Positions 1 through 5,770 of a stretch of DNA of 20,294 nt are shown here, in pieces. The stretch comes from Candidatus Rifleibacteriota bacterium (GTDB lineage: Bacteria; Riflebacteria; Ozemobacteria; Ozemobacterales; Ozemobacteraceae). Made by a program: the position numbers and the translations under genes. The DNA lies in NCBI GenBank assembly GCA_029565415.1, contig JAKQOH010000160.1, positions 1-20,294 of the forward strand, written 5' to 3'. The first letter of the stretch is position 1, and every line of letters starts with the position of its first letter. The notes under the pieces are model-generated. The model was given only the letters and a program-made list of their open reading frames with translations, did no database searches and had not been told where the DNA came from.

Positions 1-162
1 GAAACTCTTCGTGGGGTTGGTGGTGGCGAAGCTGGAAACCTTCTTGCTGACCTTCTTCCCGTGGCAGAATTCGCAGGTGATGCTGCTCAGGTCGGTCTTC
101 ATCGAGCACAAGACATCGAATGCCCTGTTGCAGTCCGAACAGAAAAATTCGTAAATCGGCAT
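1..162 (-). CDS. FmdB-type zinc-ribbon protein, 3' end cut by window edge
   Basis: Reading leftward from an ATG at 162, the frame stays open for 54 codons to the window edge, so only the N-terminus is present. It begins MPIYEFFCSDC and has two Cys-x-x-Cys knuckles (C8/C11 and C30/C33), the layout of the FmdB/CxxC_CXXC_SSSS family of small putative regulatory zinc ribbons, which typically start MPxYEYxCxxC. A GAGG lies about 10 bases before the ATG. No enzymatic role is known for this family; metal binding is inferred from the four cysteines. It is divergent from the HEAT-repeat gene starting at 315, an arrangement repeated at 5254-8800 with a second FmdB-like gene. The call is confident at family level; function is unknown. 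Confidence 0.85.
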   Translation of the reverse strand, partial: MPIYEFFCSDCNRAFDVLCSMKTDLSSITCEFCHGKKVSKKVSSFATTNPTKSF

Positions 163-218
163 ATCAACAGCCCTCGGAATGATCTCATCGTGAAGGACAC
201 CACGGTCGGTCGGGGCCA

Positions 219-247
219 ATCCTAGCACATGGCCGCCAGGGAGTCAA
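219..247 (-). promoter_or_regulatory. Putative sigma70-like promoter for the FmdB-type gene
   Basis: Read on the minus strand, TTGACT (247-242) is followed after 17 bases by TAGGAT (224-219), matching the -35 and -10 consensus at 5/6 and 4/6. It would start transcription about 50 bases before the ATG at 162. It is found by eye only. Confidence 0.45.
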
Positions 248-271
248 ACATCCCCGGGGAGAAGATCGCCT

Positions 272-300
272 TTGACACGGCCCGGCACGCCGAGTAAACT
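272..300 (+). promoter_or_regulatory. Putative sigma70-like promoter for the HEAT/nucleotidyltransferase/acyltransferase operon
   Basis: TTGACA (272-277) is a perfect -35 match, and 17 bases later lies TAAACT (295-300), a 4/6 match to TATAAT. The expected transcription start near 306-308 is only 7-9 bases before the ATG at 315, so the message would be almost leaderless. This agrees with the absence of a Shine-Dalgarno sequence before that ATG. Confidence 0.55.
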
Positions 301-314
301 ATCCTTTCACGACC

Positions 315-2027
315 ATGGCAGACCAGACCGTCACTCTCGAACAGCTCAAACAGGCGCTCGCCCAGCCCAATGCAGCCATACGCAAACGGGCACTCGCGAT
401 CATCTTCAACGACGTCAAGATCGAAGCAGCGCCCCTGCTGGAGGAGTATCTCGGCAAAGAGTCGGATCCCGCCCTCCAGGGGCTCACGATCAAGGTTCTG
501 GAAAAGCTGAAGGCCTTCCGGGAGTCGGCCGGCCAGGTGCCGATGGAGCGCCTGACCCCGCTCCTCCAGAATCCTGATCCCCAGGCCCGCCTTCTCGCCC
601 TGCGGGCCATCGCGACACGTCAGGCCCCCCAACTCGCCGAGACGGTGCTGCGGCACTGCGCCGGCGACACCTCTCCGGAAGCCCGGGCGCTGGTGGCTAA
701 GATCCTGCGCAACAACCCGCACCCGGCGGCAGCCCCCCTCCTCCTCGCCCTCGCCGAAAGCGATGTCGAGTCCGTCCGTCAGGATGCGATCGAAGGGCTC
801 CTCGGCCTCATCAACCAGTGCCTGCTCCCCGAGATCCTCAAAACCCTGCTCGACCCATCGCCGTCCCTCAAGATGCGCGCCTATCAGCTCATCAGCAACA
901 TCAGCCGCGCCAACCTCATCGACTCGCTCGGAGCCCTGCTCGCCTCCCCGGATCCCGAGAAATCCCGACTGGGGGGGAAACTGCTTCCCAGCTTCATGAA
1001 CCCCGACCTGATCCCTCTGCTTTCCCGCAACGCCGCGCACCGCGACGAGGAAACGGCCGCCCTCTGCCGGCGGACGATCTTGCTGCTCGCCCAGAAAGGC
1101 CATTTCGAAGCGGTTCAGCTCCTCGAGAAGCTCTCCCGGGAAGCCTCGGCTGCAAAAGGGGCTGCCGCCACCGCTTCCCAGGCGACCGCCAAACCGACCC
1201 CTGCCCCCGCGGCCGCCCCCCCACCCTCCCTGCCGGGAAACACCCTCGCCAAGCTGGCCGGCCTCTTCGCCGGGTATCCCGAGTTTCTCCAGAAGCCCCT
1301 CCAGGGCATGACGCCCGCGGAATCTCCCGCGCAGGTCATCCTCCGTCTCAAGGAATGCTACGCCCGAATCCGGGATCTTCTCGCGGGGCCTCTCCTCACC
1401 GCCTACTTCACGCGGGGACGGCGGAGCGCGCACCTCGACCGAGTCGCCTTCCGGGCTCTCCAACAGCGGATCTCGCAGATCGATCTGCTCGCCCTGCTCC
1501 GATCGCTCGCCCCCGCCTTCGACCTCACCCGAGAGGGGGAGCTCTACCCCATCTCCATCGCCTCCCGCTCGCAGAACTCCTTCGGCGACCACATCATGGA
1601 ATCGATGCGGGTGTTGCAGGACATTTTCCAGACCCTCGACTCCCAGGCGGGAGATCCCGGTAAATATACATCGAAAACAATAGAATTCATGGAGGACCTC
1701 GTCTCATCGCTCGCTCCCGTCAAGGCCAACAAGCTCGCGATCAAGTGCGGCGACACGTCAGGCATCAAGGTGTTCGATTTTTTCCAGTCCCCCCCCGCCC
1801 CGATCGAAAATCGGCTGCTCATGAACTTCGATCTGCCGATGCATGCCCCGCTGCTTATCAGCGGCGATTCGGTCACGGCGATGAACCTGGCTCCCTTCCT
1901 GACGTATGACTCCGCCGCCCGGTTTATTACGTCCAATTCTCCGGGCGAACACGAGATCTGGGAGTATCTGATCAACCTCGGCATCCTGGACCCCTTCCTC
2001 CTCTTCATCAAGGAAAAACCGGTCTGA
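315..2027 (+). CDS. HEAT-repeat protein with unrecognised C-terminal half
   Basis: This 570-residue protein has no signal peptide or membrane segment, so it is probably cytoplasmic. Residues 1 to about 275 are helical repeats of HEAT/PBS-lyase type, with recurring short helix pairs such as PLLQNPDPQARLLALRAIA and a repeating D/P-x-x-x-R pattern. An Ala/Pro-rich linker follows (about 278-305). The remaining ~265 residues form a separate domain I do not recognise; it has the stretch FDLPMHAPLLISGDSV and ends PFLLFIKEKPV. HEAT arrays usually serve as protein-binding scaffolds. Four bases separate this gene from the downstream nucleotidyltransferase, so the two are likely co-transcribed. The start has no Shine-Dalgarno sequence but sits just after a good promoter. 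A specific function cannot be given. Confidence 0.8.
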   Translation: MADQTVTLEQLKQALAQPNAAIRKRALAIIFNDVKIEAAPLLEEYLGKESDPALQGLTIKVLEKLKAFRESAGQVPMERLTPLLQNPDPQARLLALRAIATRQAPQLAETVLRHCAGDTSPEARALVAKILRNNPHPAAAPLLLALAESDVESVRQDAIEGLLGLINQCLLPEILKTLLDPSPSLKMRAYQLISNISRANLIDSLGALLASPDPEKSRLGGKLLPSFMNPDLIPLLSRNAAHRDEETAALCRRTILLLAQKGHFEAVQLLEKLSREASAAKGAAATASQATAKPTPAPAAAPPPSLPGNTLAKLAGLFAGYPEFLQKPLQGMTPAESPAQVILRLKECYARIRDLLAGPLLTAYFTRGRRSAHLDRVAFRALQQRISQIDLLALLRSLAPAFDLTREGELYPISIASRSQNSFGDHIMESMRVLQDIFQTLDSQAGDPGKYTSKTIEFMEDLVSSLAPVKANKLAIKCGDTSGIKVFDFFQSPPAPIENRLLMNFDLPMHAPLLISGDSVTAMNLAPFLTYDSAARFITSNSPGEHEIWEYLINLGILDPFLLFIKEKPV

Positions 2028-2031
2028 ACCC

Positions 2032-3102
2032 ATGCCGACACACCCCCTCCCCCCCCTGCTCGAGCGGATTCTCCTGACCCCGGAGAACACGCTGCTCGAC
2101 ACCCTCCGGGCCATCGACGACTCGGCCCTCGAGATCGCCCTGATCGTCGACGGGGAACGCCGGCTGCTCGGCACCGTGACGGACGGAGACATCCGCCGCG
2201 GCCTGCTTCGCGGAACCCCTCTCGATGCCCCGATCAGCCTTCTGATGAACCGCAAACCGATCGCGCTGCCGGTGTCGACGCCCGACGACGAGCTGCTGTA
2301 CACGATGTCCCAGCGCTCGGTCAAACATCTCCCGCTCATCGACGGCCGGCGACGGGTCATGGGACTCCGTCGTATCCAGGATCTCGTCGCCCGTCAACCG
2401 CGGCCGAACTGGGCCGTCATCATGGCCGGCGGCAGGGGCAGGCGGCTCGGCCCGCTCACCGATACGACCCCCAAGCCTCTCCTCCCCGTCGGCGACCAGC
2501 CGCTGCTCGGCACCATCATCGACCGTCTCCGGCGGCACGGATTCCGGAACATCGTCGTGACGGTCCATTACCGCGCCGAGATGATCGTCTCCTATCTCGA
2601 GAGCCTCCCCACCGCGGATCTCGATCTGCGGATCGTGCAGGAGGAGGAGTATCTCGGCACGGCCGGCGGCCTGAGGCTCCTTCCCGATCGGCCAGACCGC
2701 CCCTTCCTCCTGATGAACGGCGACCTGCTCACCTCGATCAATCTCGGAAATCTGCTCGACTACCACGTCTCGTCCGGCAGGCCGCTGACCGTCTGCACGC
2801 GGGAGTTCAACTTCCAGATTCCCTACGGCGTGATGACCATGAGCGGGGCCGCCCTTGCGGGAATCGAGGAAAAGCCCTCCCAGACCATGATCATCAACGC
2901 CGGCATTTATGTGCTCGACCCGCGGGTTCTCTCGCACCTTCCCGCCACAGGCCCCTTCGACATGCCGGATCTCATCCGCGCCGTCCTGGCCGATCCCGCC
3001 GGCGTCGGCTGCTTCCCCCTGTCGGAATACTGGCTCGACATCGGCAATCCGGCCGACTACGAGCGGGCACAGAGCGAGGCCTCATCGATCCATTCGCTAT
3101 GA
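2032..3102 (+). CDS. CBS-domain sugar-1-phosphate nucleotidyltransferase (PtmE/GDP-mannose pyrophosphorylase-like)
   Basis: The 356 residues split into a tandem CBS pair (about 10-120) and a nucleotidyltransferase domain (about 127-350). The latter carries the signature MAGGRGRRLGPLT (131-143), TPKPLLPVGDQPLL (146-159) for NTP and sugar-phosphate binding, and MNGD (228-231) with the metal-binding Asp. This architecture matches PtmE-type enzymes of legionaminic acid synthesis, which make GDP-glucosamine from glucosamine-1-phosphate. It also resembles mannose-1-phosphate guanylyltransferases, so the sugar and nucleotide are not settled. The reaction class (NTP + sugar-1-P to NDP-sugar + PPi) is secure. 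CBS pairs usually bind adenosine nucleotides and regulate the enzyme. The stop overlaps the next gene's start (ATGA), pointing to translational coupling. No other legionaminate genes are in view. Confidence 0.88.
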   Translation: MPTHPLPPLLERILLTPENTLLDTLRAIDDSALEIALIVDGERRLLGTVTDGDIRRGLLRGTPLDAPISLLMNRKPIALPVSTPDDELLYTMSQRSVKHLPLIDGRRRVMGLRRIQDLVARQPRPNWAVIMAGGRGRRLGPLTDTTPKPLLPVGDQPLLGTIIDRLRRHGFRNIVVTVHYRAEMIVSYLESLPTADLDLRIVQEEEYLGTAGGLRLLPDRPDRPFLLMNGDLLTSINLGNLLDYHVSSGRPLTVCTREFNFQIPYGVMTMSGAALAGIEEKPSQTMIINAGIYVLDPRVLSHLPATGPFDMPDLIRAVLADPAGVGCFPLSEYWLDIGNPADYERAQSEASSIHSL

Positions 3103-4133
3103 AATGGATCGTCACCGACGCCGCCATCACCTGGGAATCCGCTCTTCAGGCCCTTCCCCACGACATGCGCGACATCTACTTTTCCTACCGCTGGCACGCC
3201 CTCTTCGCAGCCGACAGCCCGGCCCTTCCCCGACTTTTTCTCTGCGAACGTGAGAAGGGGCGGCTGCTCTATCCCTTCCTGCTCCATCCGGTACCCGCGA
3301 CCCTGTCCGCGCAGCCGGCCTACGCCTGTGAGTCGGCCTACGGGTATGGAGGCCCGCTCGCCTGGGACCTCGATCCCGATGCGACGGCCGAGGCGGAACG
3401 TCTGTTCTGCACCTGGGCCCGCGCAAACAATGTCGTCGCCGAGTTCATCCGGTTCCATCCGTTGCTCGACAATCACGGGATCTTCTCGGCGAATCTGGAG
3501 ATCGAAACGAACCGTGAAACCGTGCCGGTTCCGCTGGACGCGCCCTTCGAAACCCTGTGCGGGCGGTTCTCAGCTGCCAAGCGACGCAATATCCGGAAAG
3601 CCGCAAAAGCAGGCCTGACGGTCTCGACCGGAACGGATTTTCCGGCCTTCTGGCGGCTCTACGAGATGACGATGACGCGCCGGCATGCACCGGCGTTCTA
3701 TCACTTTCCCGCCGGGCACCGTGTCCTTCTCGAACAGATCGTCCGGGACACGGGCTTCCTCCTGGAAGCGCGCATCGGCGGCCGGATCGTCGCCGCGGCA
3801 CTCTTTCTCGTCGCAGCCGGCACCCTCCATTACCACCTCGGAGGCAGCGATCCCGACGCGCTCTCCCTCGCTCCGAACGATGCCCTGATGGCCGAAGCGG
3901 TCAGAAAGGGGCGGGAACTCGGATTGAGCCGGCTCCATCTCGGCGGCGGTGCCACCACCGCCCCGGATGACTCACTGCTCCGCTTCAAAAGCGGGTTTTC
4001 CCCCTCTCGGGCCGCGTTCAGAGTCGGGAAACGGGTGCATGATCCCGAGCGACACGCTCAGCTGCGCCGGCTCCGGCAGGAGCGCTGCGGCCACGGCTCC
4101 CCCCTGTTTCTCTCGTATCTGGAAACGCCGTGA
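3099..4133 (+). CDS. FemAB/GNAT-like acyltransferase (BioF2-like acetyltransferase domain)
   Basis: This 344-residue protein has the double-GNAT layout of the FemAB-like/Acetyltransf_6 group. Characteristic pieces are FSAAKRRNIRKAAKAGLTV (157-175), a conserved region in which an Arg/Lys-rich helix precedes the second GNAT fold, then LHYHLGGSDPDAL (243-255) and FKSGFSP (296-302) near the C-terminus. Relatives transfer amino acids or acyl groups to peptidoglycan precursors or surface polysaccharides. The substrate here is unknown, but the coupling (ATGA overlap) to a sugar nucleotidyltransferase suggests modification of an amino-sugar or exopolysaccharide precursor, which is inference. It is the last gene of the operon and is followed by a strong palindrome. 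Confidence 0.82.
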   Translation: MKWIVTDAAITWESALQALPHDMRDIYFSYRWHALFAADSPALPRLFLCEREKGRLLYPFLLHPVPATLSAQPAYACESAYGYGGPLAWDLDPDATAEAERLFCTWARANNVVAEFIRFHPLLDNHGIFSANLEIETNRETVPVPLDAPFETLCGRFSAAKRRNIRKAAKAGLTVSTGTDFPAFWRLYEMTMTRRHAPAFYHFPAGHRVLLEQIVRDTGFLLEARIGGRIVAAALFLVAAGTLHYHLGGSDPDALSLAPNDALMAEAVRKGRELGLSRLHLGGGATTAPDDSLLRFKSGFSPSRAAFRVGKRVHDPERHAQLRRLRQERCGHGSPLFLSYLETP

Positions 4134-4155
4134 ATTCCCGCCTTCCGGGATGACG

Positions 4156-4189
4156 AGCGGCCCCGGTGTCGATCGACACCGGGGCCGCT
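4156..4189. terminator. Perfect 34-bp palindrome between convergent genes, likely bidirectional terminator
   Basis: The arm AGCGGCCCCGGTGTCGA is followed immediately by its exact reverse complement, with no spacer, 22 bases after the acyltransferase stop and 17 bases before the end of the convergent minus-strand gene. No T-run follows on either side, so a Rho-independent mechanism is not certain, but position and stability fit transcription termination or 3'-end protection for both genes. Confidence 0.6.
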
Positions 4190-4206
4190 GGATCGCTCGA
4201 ACGCCG

Positions 4207-4653
4207 TTACTCGCCCGAACTCTCGGATGAGCCGGAATCCGACGAGCCGCTGTCGGGGGGCGGATTGTCGGAAGAACCGCTGTCCGACGAGGATTCGTCG
4301 CCGGTGGGCTCGCTGGAGTCGCCACCCGTCGAGCTGGTGTCATCGCTCGGCGGCGCACCTTCGGTGAGGGAAATGTTGCAGGCAGGGCAGTCGCCCGGGC
4401 CATCGGAGGTATAACCGCACTTCGAGCAGGAATACACCTTGTCTTCGGCCGGGGGCTGCTCTTCCGAGGGCGGGGCCTCGTTGTTGTTGGCCGCTTCTTC
4501 GGGCGGATTTTCGGGAACGGTGCCCTCGCCCGTGTTTTCCTGCTGGGTCTGCTCTTCTCCGGAGGTTTCCTCCTGGGCATACCCGGCAGCGCAATGGCCA
4601 TACACGCCGCACACCAGAACGACGGCAAGAACCAGATGCATCAGACGCTTCAT
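4207..4653 (-). CDS. Secreted zinc-ribbon protein with acidic Ser/Pro-rich tail
   Basis: The start is placed at the ATG at 4653 (MKRLMHL) because GAGGAGG lies 6 bases before it; an in-frame GTG at 4668 would put that site inside the gene. The 148-residue product has a Sec-type signal peptide (about 1-26, ending AAGYA before QEE), an acidic Gln/Glu/Pro linker, and a compact zinc ribbon with C76-x-x-C79 and C89-x-x-C92 in the context PGDCPAC. From residue 97 on it is a low-complexity Ser/Asp/Gly/Glu tail. The ribbon resembles heavy-metal-binding or rubredoxin-like domains with a PGxCPxC half-site. No lipobox is clear. It may bind metal outside the cytoplasm; no function is established. Confidence 0.8.
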   Translation of the reverse strand: MKRLMHLVLAVVLVCGVYGHCAAGYAQEETSGEEQTQQENTGEGTVPENPPEEAANNNEAPPSEEQPPAEDKVYSCSKCGYTSDGPGDCPACNISLTEGAPPSDDTSSTGGDSSEPTGDESSSDSGSSDNPPPDSGSSDSGSSESSGE

Positions 4654-4673
4654 GACGCGCCTCCTCACGATGT

Positions 4674-4703
4674 TTGAAATACCGATGGCTCAGCGATTAT
4701 ACT
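4674..4703 (+). promoter_or_regulatory. Putative sigma70-like promoter for trmL
   Basis: TTGAAA (4674-4679), an 18-base spacer and TATACT (4698-4703) give a 5/6 match in each hexamer. Transcription would begin near 4710, leaving a leader of about 30 bases. The -10 hexamer shares four bases with a perfect TATAAT on the opposite strand. Confidence 0.6.
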
Positions 4704-4725
4704 GTGCCGGACACCCCATCCGCAA
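4696..4725 (-). promoter_or_regulatory. Putative sigma70-like promoter for the secreted zinc-ribbon gene, overlapping the trmL promoter
   Basis: On the minus strand TTGCGG (4725-4720) precedes a perfect TATAAT (4701-4696) by 18 bases. The start near 4689 gives a leader of about 36 bases. Because the two -10 elements overlap, the two promoters should be mutually exclusive at the moment of polymerase binding. Confidence 0.55.
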
Positions 4726-4738
4726 GCATGGTACTCTC

Positions 4739-5245
4739 ATGAACGCAAGACACCTCCCCCCGGATTCGAGACCTCCCCTCCGGGTCGCCCTGATCATGCC
4801 CGACATCCCCCAGAACACGGGGAACATCGCGCGCCTGTGCCGGGCGACCGGTGCCGAACTTGTGCTGGTGCGGCCGCTCGGCTTCCGGCTCACGGATTCC
4901 CACCTCGAACGAGCCGGCATGGACTACTGGAAACAGCTCTCGCCGCTCATCCTGGACGACCTCGAGGCATTCGAGGCCTGGGCGGCCGACAAGCGGGTCT
5001 GGTATCTCTCGGCGCACGGCAGCCGGCTTTGGGCGGAAGTCGTCTGGAAACCGGGCGACGTGCTGGTGTTCGGCTCCGAATCCGAGGGCCTGCCCGAACG
5101 CGTGTGCGAGGCGGCGGCCGCGGCGGACCGCCTCGTGACGCTCCCGATGCTCGAGGGCACCCGCTGCATCAACGTCTCTGCCGCCGCATCGGCTGTGGTC
5201 TACGAGGCTCTGCGTCAAATCAACGGCTGGCAGCCGCTTCCCTGA
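4739..5245 (+). CDS. trmL: tRNA (cytidine/uridine-34 2'-O-)-methyltransferase, TrmL (SPOUT family)
   Basis: The 168-residue product is near the usual TrmL size (about 155-160). It shows the three SPOUT knot motifs: PQNTGNIARLCRATG (24-38) with N26 and R32, FGSESEGLP (111-119), and CINVSAAASAVVYEAL (143-158). The MDYW (61-64) segment is typical of TrmL rather than of other SpoU enzymes. TrmL uses S-adenosylmethionine to methylate the wobble nucleotide ribose of tRNA-Leu isoacceptors in the cytoplasm. The frame is open further upstream to 4439, but that would overlap the divergent gene and skip the promoter; the ATG at 4739 fits family length. The Shine-Dalgarno sequence is weak. The gene converges on the second FmdB-like gene with 8 bases between stops. 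Confidence 0.92.
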   Translation: MNARHLPPDSRPPLRVALIMPDIPQNTGNIARLCRATGAELVLVRPLGFRLTDSHLERAGMDYWKQLSPLILDDLEAFEAWAADKRVWYLSAHGSRLWAEVVWKPGDVLVFGSESEGLPERVCEAAAAADRLVTLPMLEGTRCINVSAAASAVVYEALRQINGWQPLP

Positions 5246-5253
5246 AGAGGGGC

Positions 5254-5661
5254 TTACTCTCCGTCGTCGGGCAGCGGGGCCGGGGGCATCGCTGAAGACG
5301 CGTCATCCGGGCTCGTTCCGGCCGAATCGCCGGCTTCGCCCTTTTCGGATTTCGCGATCTCCTCTTCGGCCATCGCCTCGATCTCGTCGCCCATGTCCTC
5401 ACCCATCTCGCGGGCCATTTTCTTCGCCCAGCGCGCGATCGAGCGGGGATCATTCTCGTCCAGGCCGGACAGACTTGCCGGGTCCGCCATCGATTCGAGG
5501 ATCTGGTCTTCCGAACGGATCGTCCGGAAGCGGGAAACGAGCCTGCGTGTGTTCGTCGAGGCGCAGGCTTCGCAAGGCGGATGTTCGGCCAGCTCCGAAA
5601 TTCTGCACAACACCGAAAATGTTTTGCGGCAGTCGCCGCAGCGGTACTCGTACATGGGCAT
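5254..5661 (-). CDS. FmdB-type zinc-ribbon protein with long acidic C-terminal extension
   Basis: The ATG at 5661 (MPMYEYRCGDC) is preferred: GAGG lies about 8-9 bases upstream and the family begins with this motif, while an in-frame GTG at 5670 lies too close to that site. The 135-residue protein has zinc knuckles C8/C11 and C30/C33, then a helical acidic region (ARWAKKMAREMGEDMGDEIE) and a Pro/Ala/Asp-rich end. FmdB family members are small putative regulators with no defined biochemical activity; many carry Ser-rich or acidic tails. It is divergent from the HEAT-cyclase gene at 5771 and shares its intergenic promoter region, as the first FmdB gene does with the first HEAT gene. A functional pairing is inferred from this repeat of arrangement. 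Confidence 0.88.
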   Translation of the reverse strand: MPMYEYRCGDCRKTFSVLCRISELAEHPPCEACASTNTRRLVSRFRTIRSEDQILESMADPASLSGLDENDPRSIARWAKKMAREMGEDMGDEIEAMAEEEIAKSEKGEAGDSAGTSPDDASSAMPPAPLPDDGE

Positions 5662-5684
5662 GATGAACACCTCGGCTGATACGG

Positions 5685-5728
5685 TTGGTCTTTTTCTTTA
5701 CGGCAGTATAAAGTTCCGGTAGTATAAG
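5685..5728 (+). promoter_or_regulatory. Putative promoter(s) for the HEAT-cyclase gene; duplicated AGTATAA element
   Basis: TTGGTC (5685-5690), 16 bases and TATAAA (5707-5712) make one candidate. A second -10-like TATAAG lies at 5723-5728. Both sit in direct copies of CGG[C/T]AGTATAA starting at 5701 and 5717, a 16-bp period. Confidence 0.45.
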
Positions 5729-5750
5729 ATCAACATCGTATCTCTGTCAG
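5705..5750 (-). promoter_or_regulatory. Putative promoters for the FmdB-type gene at 5254-5661
   Basis: On the minus strand CTGACA (5750-5745), 18 bases, TATACT (5726-5721) is one candidate, and TTGATC (5733-5728), 17 bases, TATACT (5710-5705) is a second. Each TATACT overlaps a plus-strand TATAA element, so both -10 sites are readable in both directions. Confidence 0.5.
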
Positions 5751-5770
5751 GTGCCCAGGGTCCGACACGC

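Noticed and set aside
222..1592. Long minus-strand open frame opposite the first HEAT gene
   Set aside because: Its Gly/Arg/Glu-rich product shows no domain, and the plus strand has a coherent HEAT protein in a tight operon.
4439..4738. Upstream extension of the trmL frame
   Set aside because: It is antisense to the secreted zinc-ribbon gene and would bypass the trmL promoter; TrmL relatives begin near the ATG at 4739.
5701..5728. Short direct repeats as a possible CRISPR or integration site
   Set aside because: There are only two 11-base copies 16 bp apart, overlapping -10 elements; no spacer array or cas genes are present.
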